A stretch of 64,000 nucleotides of DNA from Amia ocellicauda (taxonomy: Eukaryota; Chordata; Actinopteri; Amiiformes; Amiidae): positions 10,193,001-10,257,000 of the forward strand of contig NC_089856.1 in the NCBI RefSeq assembly GCF_036373705.1, read 5' to 3'. The position numbers and the translations under genes are program-made. The notes under the pieces are model-generated. The model saw only the letters and a list, made by a program, of their open reading frames with translations. It was not told the DNA's origin and did no database searches. Positions 1 through 30,100 of the stretch are shown one piece after another (the stretch's first letter is position 1; the number at the start of each line of letters is the position of its first letter).

Positions 1-57
1 AGAACTCTTGCCATGAGGACGGTGGCGTGACAGGTCCCAGAGTGCCCTGGGAGCTAG

Positions 58-18024
<17,967 letters not shown>

Positions 18025-18648
18025 AAAAACAAAAGAACTCAATTAAGAAATTAGAAACAAAACACACACTCAAAGAGAAAAATGAAAAAAAAATCAAACA
18101 CCAATCTTTTTTTTTTTTTTATATATATATATAAACGGACTTTTTAAAAGTACTTTCCAGACGCTCCTAGGATCTCTGCACTGAATGGCGCCAACTCAGT
18201 CTCAAGCGTTCCCATCACTCCTTGACTGCTCATCCACACGTGCGCATTTTGGATACCCCAAGACCGCGGCCACAGGGCAGACTACCTAATAACGAAGGAA
18301 ACGGAACGAGGATAAAGAGGGGAGAAAAAAGAAAACGGGAAAAAAAAAACTTGGTGTTATTTATTTATTGTCTTCCTATAAGATCTTTGGGGTCTAAGGT
18401 GTGTTATGAGAAGGTATAGCCCCCTCACACTATAAACCACCACCTCAGTAACCCCCTGCGCCCCCCCCTCCCTCTCTCACCCCCCACCCCCACCCCCAAA
18501 CAAGAAAAATTTATATAACAATGGATGTAACAAGTGCAGGTGTTCCTACTATAAAATACCATCACAGTGTGTATCTGAAGAATTACTGTGTATTATAATA
18601 AAAAGAATGGTGCTATTGTTGTAAAAAAGTCTGCATTTTTTAACAACG

Positions 18649-18650
<2 letters not shown>

Positions 18651-18682
<32 letters not shown>
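18651..18682. repeat. (TA)n microsatellite in the col2a1 3' UTR
   Basis: An alternating TA run of about 32 bp within the A/T-rich 3' UTR. Confidence 0.9.
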
Positions 18683-18689
<7 letters not shown>

Positions 18690-19375
18690 CATTTTAGAAA
18701 GTACATTTCGATCTGGGCCTTTTCTTTTTTCTCAGTGCGCTTTTTTTTCAACTGCCCAATATTTGCAAATCTTTTCAGCTTGTAAAGGAGAAAATTGGAA
18801 TTACCCTGATTAGCTTTCTTTTTTGAAGTTTTTTTTTTTGGTTGATTTTTTTTAAATATATATATAATTTTTTATTTTAAGCTACCTCACGCTAAAACAA
18901 ATAATTAAAAAGGATACCTTGGTGCAGATGCTGAGCTCCTGAGGGTGGGTGAATCTGGAGCTTGGTGGGGTGTTAATCACTTGATCCCCCATCTTCAGAA
19001 GGTGCTACAAGTTCTAGTATTTGTGTTCTGCCAACCCCCCCCCCCTCCCCTCCCTCATCCACGTACCCTCATCCTGGCACTTTAGCCAGGGGTGATCTCA
19101 GACAATCACTTTTTACCAAGAAAAGGCACAGTGACCAGGTGTGAGAGTGTGTATGATTTTTTTTTTTATGGTTTAATTCATGTAAATTGGAAATAAAACA
19201 AACAACAATGAAGTTGCGTTTTTTAGTTTTTTGTTCTAAGTTCCAGAGTTAGGCATGCATGTGGAACAATTGGGGATTTTTTATTTTATTTTCCCCTTGG
19301 TACAGTTTTTCCTTTTTAATTCCATGAAAAAGAAGAAGAAAGAAAACTTGCTTCCATGCCATGCTTTGGTGTCCT

Positions 19376-19377
<2 letters not shown>

Positions 19378-19425
<48 letters not shown>
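19378..19425. repeat. (GT)n microsatellite in the col2a1 3' UTR
   Basis: A perfect GT/TG run of about 48 bp inside the inferred 3' UTR, so likely transcribed. It explains the Cys/Val frames here. Confidence 0.95.
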
Positions 19426-19428
<3 letters not shown>

Positions 19429-19736
19429 ACGAGAGGGGGGAAGAGAACAGACTTGCAGAGGTAGACAGTATTTTTTTGGGGGGGTGATACTTTTTTATTT
19501 TGGTTGTGTTTGTTGGAAAAATATAAGGAAAAAAAGCGGAAAATGAAATCCTGTACTTTGTATATGTAAAATAGATGTTTTTAAATATTTGCAATACTGG
19601 TTTTCAGCATGGTAGAGTAGGAATTGATACAGCTACCAACCATGACTGACAGTAATCTTGTGAATTGATTTTGTCACCCTGTACTTTTGTCCTTTTTTTC
19701 TTCTTCTTTGCACCCCTTTGACCCTTCCTCCTTAGC

Positions 19737-19742
19737 AATAAA
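19737..19742 (+). promoter_or_regulatory. Candidate col2a1 poly(A) signal AATAAA
   Basis: A canonical hexamer about 1.7 kb after the col2a1 stop, in the context AGCAATAAAAGG. An upstream AATAAA at 19192 is an alternative site. Confidence 0.55.
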
Positions 19743-19760
19743 AGGTAGAAGCTTTTCTAT

Positions 19761-21469
19761 AAACAAAAAAGAGCCATGTTTCTTTGTTTAAAACTTCCTT
19801 TTATTTTTTTCCCTTTTTTGTTTTTTTTTGTTTTTGTTTTGTATTAATTTCCAACCTATGATGTAACCTTTGTTTGAATGATGTTAACCTTCACATGGGA
19901 TAATTCATGACAGAAACGGGAGAAAAATCCAAGACAAATAAAAAAAATAATTAAAAAAATTACACACAAGGGGTTCTCTCCATTCCTGGTTCTTGTTGTT
20001 TAAACCAGACAGGGCCCGGTTCGGACCTCTGAAGCAATACATATGGGTTGGAGAAATGTGTGGACTCCTTTGGGTGGGGTTAGTATATTGGGGCATGTGA
20101 ATGGCCTGAGATATTTTCAAAAAGAGGATTTTAAAGACTGGATCACTGTGTATCCACAGAGGGAGAGTATTTCACATGTTTTACAAAGCATGGTCATAAT
20201 CAAGCCTATAAAGAAATAATAATCATATAATCCTTACACTCAAGGCGCTTTACATGTTAGGTGGTCCCACCTCCTTGAGAAGAATGCAGGTTTTCCTGCA
20301 TTTCCACATCACTCCACCGCTGGCTCTTCAGGCATTGAACTCACAGTAACTTGAGCATATAAACTTTGATTGTATTGCTTATTTGAACGTTTGCCTTGCA
20401 TTAGTTGATCCTGGAATTCCGGGGTAATTTTTATTCTGTCTCTTGCTGGTAGTAACTCCTGAGCAATCTTGATGTGGGCTGTCAACAGACAAATGTTGAT
20501 ATACACCTAGTGACACCTAGTCACTATTTTATTGCCCAGATTCCATAATTGGACATATAATCTTAACTCTTTCAAGCAAAGTACATTTTAGCCGAACTCT
20601 GATTCATTACACATCAGAATAAAACCAATTATTTTGCATGATTAATGTCAGGGCGCCAATACTGGCCAGCTCTCAACTATAAACCTATTCCACCTGCTTT
20701 AAAGCCTTGATGGAAAGGCCCATCCCCCAGATCAAACCATTTTTGAAACATAAGGAATATAAGAAAACACTCAAACCAATACATACATTATCAGAAACGC
20801 AACACTTTAAATGCAATTAACAAAACAAAAACGAATTAACCTCATGTGCCAAATACAAATGCAAACAAATGTACTTTTCAAACAAAGAAAACATCTTAGA
20901 CCCCCCTCCCTCTTAAGAACACTATGGTCTGAAAAAAGACCCTCAAGAAAGAGGGCCTCTGTAATAGCCTCCCCAACATTCAAGCAGTTCAAGTCCAGTG
21001 AATAACTTGAAATGGTACAAAGGTAAGCGGTAAACTGCCAGAGGTTAAAACAAAAAAGTTTAGATTACCAAAAACTGAAAAATAATGCGTCTCATTCAGA
21101 TCACAGATCACCCAGTTTTGATCAGATTTATTTGCAAATAGTCTTGTTTTGTTCAGAACAACCTAATGATTTGATTTGATTTGATATTATATCAAACACA
21201 GAGACTTCAAATTTAATTATGTAAAATCGTTGTGTATTAGTACACTGTAAACAGAGTTTTCCTTCTTGACATTTTGAGCTCTCCACGGGTGTGTGTTGCT
21301 TCTACCAAAACGTAGGTGTTCTTGTTTTGATCAGTAGACTGTCTGGTTCCAGAATATGTCATAATTGTCAATATTTTCAGAGATGTTGTATTCCTACTCA
21401 GACCAAGTATCCCCCCACCCCACCATTTCAGATATTGGGGGGGGGGATAGAAACCAGTTTTGTCAGATC
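19761..21469. other. Intergenic spacer, no gene seen
   Basis: A/T-rich sequence between the end of col2a1 and the transposon-rich block. No splice-supported or conserved reading frame was found. The only structure recognised is the left arm (20238-20282) of an inverted repeat whose partner lies at 23363-23407. Confidence 0.6.
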
Positions 21470-21749
21470 AGAGAATGCTTCACATCATAGAAAGCTGAGA
21501 GTCTCAGCTTTCATGGGATACCAAACATTTGGTAAACAACACAACAGTGAAGAGTACACATGGGATTAAACAGAAGCACACGGATTTGGTACCAGAGGGG
21601 TTTGTCAGATTAAGGGGTTACATTTTGTTAATTTGCAATTGTTTATTTGTTCTATGCTTTAATTTCAGAGTACTTTGAGACATTAAACTGCATACATTTG
21701 AATAAAAACTGGAAGAATTGAGGTGTTCTAAAACTTTTGACCGGTAGTG
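21470..21749. mobile_element. Solo terminal segment of a Tc1-like element
   Basis: About 280 bp ending CTTTTGACCGGTAGTG followed by TA (21750-21751), the characteristic terminus of a very common fish Tc1-like family. No matching opposite terminus and no transposase were seen, so this is a truncated end. The left limit is approximate. Confidence 0.6.
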
Positions 21750-21877
21750 TATCTTTTTTAAAGTGTAACCATAAAGGTTAAAATTGTGAGAAGACGGGGT
21801 GCCAAATATGTCAGTGTATTGTCTGTAATATTTGGCACCCCTAAGAGAAAACTGGGGGAGCTAAATATTTCCATATA

Positions 21878-23333
21878 CAGTGGGGGAAAAAAGTATTTGA
21901 TCCCCTGCTGATTTTGTACATTTGCCCACTGACAAAGAAATGATCAGTCTATAATTTTAATGGTAGGTGTATTTTAACAGTGAGAGACAGAATAACAACA
22001 ACAAAATCCAGAAAAACGCATTTCAAAAAAGTAAAAAATTGATTTGCATGTTAATGAGGGAAATAAACATTTGACCCCTTCGACTTAGTACTTGGTGGCA
22101 AAACCCTTGTTGGCAATCACAGAGGTCAGACGTTTCTTGTAGTTGGCCACCAGGTTTGCACACATCTCAGGAGGGATTTGGTCCCACTCCTCTTTGCAGA
22201 TCCTCTCCAAGTCATTAAGGTTTCGAGGCTGACGTTTGGCAACTCGAACCTTCAGCTCCCTCCACAGATTTTCTATGGGATTAAGGTCGGAGACTGGCTA
22301 GGCCACTCCAGGACCTTAATGTGCTTCTTCTTGAGCCACTCCTTTGTTGCCTTGGCTGTGTGTTTTGGGTCATTGTCATGCTGGAATACCCATCCACGAC
22401 CCATTTTCAATGCCCTGGCTGAGGGATGGAGGTTCTCACCCAAGATTTGACGGTACATGGCCCCGTCCATCGTCCCTTTGATGTGGTGCAGTTGTCCTGT
22501 CCCCTTAGCAGAAAAACACCCCCAAAGCATAATATTTCCACCTCCATGTTTGACGGTGGGGATGGTGTTCTTGGGGTCATTCCTCCTCCTCCAAACACGG
22601 CGAGTTGAGTTGATGCCAAAGAGCTTGATTTTGGTCTCATCTGACCACAACACTTTCACCCAGTTCTCCTCTGAATCATTCAGATGTTAATTGGCAAATA
22701 AAAACATTCAACATTTTAATTCTTGTGATTAATTTTTTTTTAAATCAATTACTAAAATCACTTAAAAAAAATTAAAATCTCAAAGTGATTAAAGACCGAG
22801 GGAGACTGACAGTTATTTTGTGTTTCTTCCATTTGCGAATAATCGCAACAACTGTTGTCACCTTCTCACCAAGCTGCTTGGCGATGGTCTTGTAGCCCAT
22901 TCCAGCCTTGTGTAGGTCTACAATCTTGTCCCTGACATCCTTGGACAGCTCTTTGGTCTTGGCCATGGTGGAGAGTTTGGAATCTGATTGATTGATTGCT
23001 TCTGTGGACAGGTGTCTTTTATACAGGTAACGAGCTGAGATTAGGAGCAGTCCCTTTAAGAGAGTGCTCCTAATCGCAGCTCGTTACCTGTATAAAAGAC
23101 ACCTGGGAGCCAGAAATCTTGCTGATTGATAGGGGATCAAATACTTATTTCCCTCATTAACATGCAAATCAATGTATAACTTTTTTGAAATGCATTTTTC
23201 TGGATTTTGTTGTTGTTATTCTGTCTCTCACTGTTAAAATACACCTACCATTAAAATTATAGACTGATCATTTCTTTGTCAGTGGGCAAACGTACAAAAT
23301 CAGCAGGGGATCAAATACTTTTTTCCCTCACTG
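21878..23333 (-). mobile_element. Tc1-like DNA transposon, degenerate copy
   Basis: A 1456-bp element bounded by TA target duplications (21876-21877, 23334-23335). The termini are CAGTGGGGGAAAAAAGTATT on the left and, as reverse complement, CAGTGAGGGAAAAAAGTATT on the right. The long (about 200 bp) inverted ends repeat the same internal sequence, as in IR/DR-type Tc1 elements. An extra hairpin (arms 23011-23049 and 23065-23103, 15-nt loop) lies near the transposase start. The transposase on the minus strand is broken. It sits inside another sequence whose halves (around 21787 and 23346) also read as inverted copies of one motif. Confidence 0.9.
22273..22966 (-). pseudogene. Tc1 transposase pseudogene
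   Basis: The amino-terminal helix-turn-helix is present at 22966-22800 ([20 protein letters not shown]..., then KKHK). The catalytic half is present at 22659-22273, including [11 protein letters not shown] (first DDE aspartate region), [12 protein letters not shown] and DNDPKHTAK (second aspartate). Between them about 120 bp of A/T-rich sequence replaces the usual roughly 90 residues, and the end of the catalytic domain after PSQSPTLIP is shifted out of frame. A normal Tc1 transposase is about 340 residues, so this copy cannot make one. Confidence 0.88.
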
Positions 23334-23407
23334 TACCTGCTGTACTATTTGGCACCCCCTGTCTTCTCAAGGAGGTGGGACCACCTGACATGTAAAGTGC
23401 CTTGAGT

Positions 23408-24094
23408 ATCGTTGAGCCGATTGTTAACATGCATTTTAAGGAATTGCTGTTTTTAGGGTGAAAATAAATACGGTGAATAATGAACTTGAAAATGTAATGT
23501 AAGAATTGCTTTTGTATATTGTATGTTAGTGTTTAAAAATCATAAACCGCCTTGGATAAAGGCATCTAGTATAATAAAAAGCAATTGGCATTGTTAAGGA
23601 GCCATGCTTACTGAAGAGAGTCTTTGTATTTTGAGTAGTGTCACGTCTAATCGTACAGAGGAGCAGGCTAGGTATACGTGGATGGTATAATTTGTGTACA
23701 AATGTAAGAATTGCAATAAGAAACGTGTTATAATGTAGGCCTACATTAATTAATTAAATCAGATTATATTGCAACAGTGTAACATTTCATCAGTACGTGC
23801 TCTGTTGCCCCGTGACTGAGTGATCAGGAGTTTAACATGGAAGGAAAAGAAATGCAGTTCTGGGGTAAACACTTGACTTGTTGAACGTTTGTCTCTGTAT
23901 ATGACTTATAGGGCTGTTCTGTGTCTGTCCTGCAATTAACATCGCATCACAGCTCTGAACTACAGCAGCTGGCCAGATCTGAAATGGCTCTCTAATACCG
24001 GCACTGCACCAGCTAAACCCAAACCAGTCCCATCCTTGGGAACCCCAATATCTACAGAAAGCACAGCAATCGGAATATGATGGCAAAAACAATT
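23408..24094. other. Intergenic spacer with a possible SINE tail
   Basis: No gene seen. Around 23540-23575 the sequence AAACCGCCTTGGATAAAGGC resembles the conserved 3' domain of fish tRNA-derived SINEs; no A or B box could be identified upstream, so this is only a likely fragment. Confidence 0.4.
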
Positions 24095-24100
24095 TTTATT
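24095..24100 (-). promoter_or_regulatory. Candidate bcdin3d poly(A) signal
   Basis: AATAAA on the minus strand (TTTATT on +), about 670 bp after the bcdin3d stop and the first well-placed hexamer I noticed. It implies a 3' UTR of about 0.67 kb. Confidence 0.4.
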
Positions 24101-24766
24101 GTAATAGTTAACATAAAAAGTGCTTACTCCTTTTAAGAAAACAAAGAAAGGTACAACTGGCATGCATTCATTCAGCGTCCCGATTTGTTCCACCCAAGAG
24201 AGGTTTCTCCAATAAACATTGTTACTTAATTCAGGGTTATTCAAAGGCTTACAGACAGCATCCAGGTGTTTGTAGGACAAAGATGTCTGGACTACAATGG
24301 ACACAGTTGCTTGACATTGGATTCCCACCACACAAGTGTATGTATGCTGAACACATTATTTAGTTTTCATGCAAAGCCACTGAAGTCTACCGTTAGGAAA
24401 CCTCCCTCCAGCAAAAGATGAAAGGACTCTGGAATTCTCTGGAAAATAAATGAAGATTGTTGACCCTGCAAGCCCAGCCGATCAACAGGAAAGCCAGTAA
24501 GGCAGTGTGAGTGGTCAAGGAGGAGCACTACAGTCTCAGCTTCAGTTGTGTTTCCACACATTATTCCCTTTAAAATAAGGGCACAGCACTCATTTAAAAG
24601 GTGCTGCTGTGATGGTTTGATGTAAAGAGACATCCACAAAATAATGAATTACTTCCCATTCTTTTTCTTATGTCATGCGCAGCACATCAACAGAGGATGT
24701 GTAAAGTACACGTTGCGTCTGTATAAGTCAGACCTGTATAAGGTGGTGTGTAGTATAACTTGGGCC

Positions 24767-26061
24767 TTACGAAGAACCGCCACCCTCAGTAGATGAGATT
24801 CCATCCTCTCCCCCTGCAGGGCGCCTCCTGAACAGCAGCAGTCTCCGGTCCCAGGCCGTGCTGCCTAGGCTGCGGACCAGCTCCATGCCACAGCTCTGCT
24901 CCAGGTGTTTTGTGGCCTGTACTGCCATGTCCCCGCGGATCCCCAAATCCTTGAAATGCTCGAAGTCCCTGCGGCCCAGCTTGCGGAAGCGCCGCGCGGC
25001 CGACCTGTAGCACTTCCAGGGCTGGGCCTCCAGCAGCAGGTGGCGGCAGAGAGTGGCCAGCCGGGAGAGCAGGTCGAGCAGGGCCTGATCGCCGTGATTC
25101 AGGTGCACCCACATGGTCACCGCCAGGCAGGAGCCGAGGTCGAAGGAGCAACGCCCGAAGCGGCTCAGGTATCCCCCCAGCTGGGCGCGGCAGGCCTGCT
25201 CCTGGGTGATGTCAAGGGAGATGAAGTTCACAGTCTGGGGGAAGGGGTTAGCCTGCTGTGCTCTCTGGATCAGCACCTCGTCCAGGTCACAGCCCAGCAT
25301 GTACAGCTGAGGGTCCCCGGCGCCCTCCATGTGCCCAATTAGGTGCCTGTACAGTGCCACACTTAAATCCTGCCATTTAGTGGGAGCAAAGACAAATTAA
25401 CAACACAGCTCAGTTCTTATTTTCTTATTGGCGCGTGGAGGAGTCAGTACATTTACAAACTAATACAGGTGAATATTAAAGTCCAATACATCTTTCAGTG
25501 GTTTACAATGGGGTCCTTGTGTTCAGCAGACTTAAAATAAGTCATTAAGAACAGAAAATATATAAATAAATGCAAATCATCATAATAGTCCATGCAGATA
25601 TGATCATCAATATGCTGTGAGGAACAGAACGGTATACAGCAAACTGAGAGCTACTGATGCATCAGATCACTACAAAATTGTGGGGGAAGCATAATGGCAA
25701 ACCTCTGCAAAATAAATGTGCATAACAGAACAGTAAAACAGTTACATGTTGCATGTGTGGATACTGTGACAGGCTGTGCAGCTCACTCGCACACGCTGGA
25801 GCGCAGCCCGTCACCCAGCTGCGCAGACTGCAGGCGCAGGGACACAATGCACTGTGACTCACTCACCCCGGAATTGCATCCCACGTCGAGCGTCAATATG
25901 GGCCCGCTGGCTGCGGCGCTGTAGCCCAGATCCTGGAGCAGTGTGGCCGGTATGAGGCTCAAGCGGTTCTCCGGAGGGTTGAAATCATAATAGTTTATAA
26001 AATTCCCGTAAGGAGCCGCTCCTGGATCATCCGCCGCTCCCTCACCTATGGAGGCGGCCAT
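24767..26061 (-). CDS. bcdin3d: RNA 5'-monophosphate methyltransferase (Bin3 family)
   Basis: The human orthologue is an S-adenosylmethionine-dependent enzyme that methylates the 5'-monophosphate of cytoplasmic tRNA-His and, reportedly, of some precursor microRNAs. Two exons on the minus strand: 25867-26061 (65 codons from ATG, MAASIGEG...) and 24767-25369 (200 codons plus TAA), joined in phase 0 with donor GTGAGT and acceptor CAG. The 265-residue product is a little shorter than human (about 292). Recognisable elements are PYGNFINYYDFNPPENRL, the SAM-binding motif LDVGCNSG at residues 58-65 immediately before the splice junction, CDLDEVLI, SVTMW-type VTMWVHLNHGD, and QPWKCYRSAARRFRKLG before IRGDM. 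The first residues and the C-terminal tail are not conserved with human. It is tail-to-tail with col2a1 and head-to-head with the NLR gene. A human-like gene structure and full motifs suggest it is intact. Confidence 0.95.
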
Positions 26062-27084
26062 CTTTGTCCGGCTTCTTAACCGTTCCGTGTAGAAACACGA
26101 TTCCTCTGTGCGCAGGACACTCGGCCCGCTTCTAACAAATGGCAGACAGTGAGAGAGACGGAATTTGCGCTGTTTCAGTAGTAATTGAAAATAACATGTC
26201 GTGTAGATAATTAATGTAGGGAAAAACAACATTATTCCACACCATACGTGAATGATATTTAACACGTGTCACAGGACGCTTTTCAGTTACTTCCTGAAAC
26301 TTCAGATGCAAATTTAAATTAATGAATTGTGCTTTCTATAAAGGAAAAATAAGCCGTTACAGTAAGCCTGAAATCTGGCTCCCTAATTTTATACACGCAA
26401 ACCCGATCAGACGTAAGAAGCGCCACATCTGGCAGCCTTAGTTAGACAGAGACTTCAGTGCCCAGTAAACTCCCCCATTAGTTTCGTGGGTATGCTTTCT
26501 TAAAGAAGCTATACTACTTAACACAAAATGTGTGAATAAAGGTTTCATGTACTGCCACAATAAATGCATAAATACAGTGTATACATCGTGCTATTCATAA
26601 TGTCTCGGATCGGACCGGCGCTATGGCACTCAGCAGGGCTGTAAGGGAAACAGGGCGGGTGGATTTACAGCTATACTTACCAAGTTTGTATGTGCAAATT
26701 ATGCAGCTTCAAGTTATTTTCCTGTTGACAAAACCAATCCGTACTCGAGGAAATGCAGTATCGCACAGTTGGTATGTTAGAGAAGTTAAAACGAATCTGG
26801 CAACACTTCTAGATTACATCAGAGGAAATTGCTTCAATTCGTCTGTGTTTGTTTTTCTGGGAAGAATAACGTTGCTCTTCAGATCCGCGGAGCCACCAAC
26901 TGTCTCTGTTGGGTTCAATGTCACAGGTAACTTTTTTGTTTTTTAAATAACTTTCCGTTATATGAATTTGATGTCTAGGATATTACAATAGGGGGCGGAC
27001 TGTAAAATGTGCATTTGAACTTAACGTGGTCTGATGAACTTGACACGGGTGCTGCATTTTTTCATGCTCTTTTCATCTGTCCAG
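26062..27084. promoter_or_regulatory. Head-to-head intergenic region between bcdin3d and the NLR gene
   Basis: About 1 kb separates the divergent bcdin3d start and the first NLR coding exon; both promoters must lie here or close by. No TATA-type element could be assigned. A possible non-coding 5' exon of the NLR gene ends at the donor-like CAG|GTAACT at 26926/26927. The 107-codon open frame at 26623 has no recognisable domain and does not splice in phase into the NLR frame. Confidence 0.4.
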
Positions 27085-27108
27085 GAATCCCAAAAGCCTG
27101 CATCAGCG

Positions 27109-30100
27109 ATGGCACAGCGGCCAATACCTTTAGATGACCCCTGCAGTCAGTGTCAGGCGCCGAACAGTAAGATATGGCACTTTATACTACATATTACGCA
27201 ATTAACTGCATTTTATTTTTGCTCTGTTTCTAATGTTTTATCTAAGTTCACCCAACAATATTTGGCAGATGAAGCGAATTGTCATTACAGCTGGGGTAAA
27301 TATATTTTCTGTTACCTGTATTACAGTATACAGACAATCTAAGAAAACATGCAAACTGAGATTATGCACACAAATCTGTAAATGTACCTCTCCACTGCCA
27401 CCTCCAATTAATCTATGCCTTTCATCTATAACCATGCAATGCATTAAAAAGGGCACCTTCTCTTTCACCTTGTGATTCATGGATTTAAATTACGTAATAA
27501 AGATTCTTGGGCAAGGCAAAGCAAACAACTGAAAATACTTTGGGATACACAGGCACCGTCTCTCGGCTTTTGGTTTCTTTTGCCTCAGTTTATAAATCTG
27601 TCTGCCTCACCCCATTGAAATGTTGAAATGCATGTCTTAAATGGCCATATTTCTGTTTTTCTTTGCATCAGTGCTTGCGACATCGGAAATAATGCTGCGG
27701 CTTCCAACTCTTGAACTCTAGCTAGCATCACTGATATCTTTTTGCCTGTTGGCAGGGCTCCAGATGCTGCACAAAGCTGCACTAAGGGACTGCAGCAAAA
27801 CCCCCAGTGACCAATATAGCCTGGGGGAGCAGTCTCCCAGAGAGGTGGTCTGTGCCAACCAGTATATAGATCTAATGGTCCTGTCACAGGACTCCCCAAC
27901 CGAACTGGGCACACTTGCCACTGGGAAAGCACACTTAGAGTTTAAGAAGGATGAGGAGAACATGGAGCTGGATTCGGTTGGTGTGGAGCATTTCTTCAGC
28001 AAGGATTTGGAGCAACAACACAACCCCAAGATTGTAGTGGCTGTTGGTGTGGCAGGAGTAGGCAAAACCACAGTTGTTCAAAAACTGACTTATGACTGGG
28101 CTTCTGGGAGGCATTATGGCAGCTTTGCTTTTGTGTTCCCCTTCGAGTTCCGGAAGCTTAACCTGATCGAGGAAGAGATGTCCCTCGCCACCCTCGTGAT
28201 AAAGCAGCACGCGCACCTTGTCCAGGACGCTGTCAGGGAGGCCCTGCAGAGCCCCGAATCAGTATTGTTCCTATTGGACGGCCTGGACCAGTACCATCAC
28301 GGGCTGGATTTCACAAAGACGCAGCTCTGCTCGGACCCAGAGAAGGTCATTCCCATGCCCCAGTTGGTCGCCAGCCTGATGTCTGGAATACTACTGAAAG
28401 GAAGTTCGGTTCTCGTCACCACTAGACCGACAGCCGCCCTGGTGTCTTTGAGGGAGGTCCAGGTTGATCGGTATCTTGAGATCTTTGGTTTCCACAATCA
28501 TCACAGGAAGGCCTACTTTGACCGGTTCTTTGAGGACACTAGACTTGCAGACGAAGCTTTTCGGCACATAGAGAAGAATGACTTCCTCTCCACCTTGTGC
28601 TACAACCCCTCCTTCTGCTGGATCATCTGCTGTGCGCTGAAGGTGCATTTCAGTGCAGGAGAATGCCCTCCAGAGACTTTGACCCATGTGCTGGCCAGCT
28701 TCACCACCAGCCTCCTCCTGTCCAAGGGAGAACCTGCACCAAGGGATCTCATCCTCAGACTGGGGAAGATGGCTGTACATGGGATACGCAACGGGACAGG
28801 AGTAGTCTCGAAGGAGGAGATGGCCACCTTTGATATCCAGCCGTGTCACACCTCTCCGGTCCTTTCAACTTTCTTACACACAGAAGGAGGCGCTCTGTGC
28901 CGAACAGCATCATTTGTCCACCCTACGATACAGGAGTTCTTGGCCGCTTGCTCATTTTTTCTCCATCCATCTGTGAATATGGAAGAGCTGCTAGAAAAGC
29001 CACAGGAATTTCTCGACGTCTTCCTGGTAGGTCTTTCCACGCCTCTGGTGAGGAAGCCACTGGAGACAATCCTGGGAGAGTTTGAGCGCGAGCCACTCCA
29101 GAAGACCCAGAATTGGCTCAAGCAGACAACCCAGCAAGCAATGCAGGCCTGGGACAAGGATGAGCATCTCCGCTGCTTCCACCTGCTGTACCATAGCCAA
29201 AGCGAGAGTTTAATCAGAGAGGTATTTCAAAAGCCAGTCCACATAAACGCTTCATATGCCACGCTGAGCCTTCTGGACTGCACTAGCATTGCGTACGTCG
29301 TGAGCAGCTGCGGCAATGTGGAAAAACTGCAGCTAATGGGTACCAGCCTGACGGAGGCCATGACCAGTCGGCTCACGCTGGCATTCAGCTGCTCCGAGAA
29401 AATCGGGTGAGTGGTCAGCTCCTGGCATCGGTAAGGGCAGGAATTCTACTAGTGTGTGGAACAGGCTTTGGTATCAAATTATCCCAGTGGCTTACTAGGC
29501 CTTTTGGTCTATACTCCTCATACTTACTAGATGCCCTTTTACATTTTTCCAGATTAAAAATGGGCGTTGCATTATTTCTCATTTCATAAAACGTTGCCGT
29601 CGTTTACAATTTGTAGGTCAGTTTGTTGGGGGTTATTTTTACAGCATGGTAATTATTTGAGTTTCTGTGTATGTCACTGATTAACTAAGATATCACAGGG
29701 AAATTGAGCCACTGTGGATCTACTGTTATTTTCCCCCGCTGTGACTGTTCTGCAGGCTGGCGCAATGCCGTCTGCCAGGGGAGTCCTGCGCCCACCTGGC
29801 CTCAGCCCTCAGCAGCGGAAAGACCAAGCACCTGGAACTGACGTACAACAGGGACTGCCTGGGGGACACTGGGGCCAAGCTACTGTGTGCAGGACTGAGG
29901 GATCCCAACTGCAAGTTACACACACTGCTGTGGGTATACACTTTAATTATTACAATCATTGATTTTGAGTTTCTGAATACTTTTGCAAGGCATTATATAT
30001 ATATATTATATACACACCTATACACACACAAACCCACTGTATAGGGCTGGGCGATATGACTTAAAAATAATATCTCGTTATTTTTTAGAAGTTTGGGCGA

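Larger units (their letters stand above)
18025..19760 (+). other. col2a1: col2a1 3' UTR
   Basis: A/T-rich sequence after the TAA with homopolymer runs, a TA repeat (18651-18682) and a GT repeat (19378-19425). Candidate poly(A) signals are AATAAA at 19192-19197 and, best placed, AATAAA at 19737-19742. The end is estimated from the latter; no transcript evidence was available. Short apparent reading frames here are low-complexity artefacts. Confidence 0.7.
20238..23407. repeat. 45-bp inverted repeat flanking a 3.1-kb transposon-rich block
   Basis: The segment at 20238-20282 (beginning ACTCAAGGCGCTTTACATG) matches the reverse complement of 23363-23407 with about two mismatches. Sequences of the type CAAGGCGCTTTACA are common in the tails of fish interspersed repeats, so two oppositely oriented copies of one repeat tail are more likely than the ends of a single mobile element. 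The block between holds a solo Tc1 end and a Tc1 copy. Confidence 0.6.

Noticed and set aside
24905-25342. 145-codon plus-strand frame
   Set aside because: Antisense shadow of bcdin3d exon 2.
26623-26946. 107-codon frame considered as an NLR effector-domain exon
   Set aside because: No PYD or CARD pattern, and its only donor (26927) is in phase 1 while the next exon needs phase 0; at most a 5'-UTR exon.
28391-28849. 152-codon minus-strand frame
   Set aside because: Antisense shadow of the NACHT exon.
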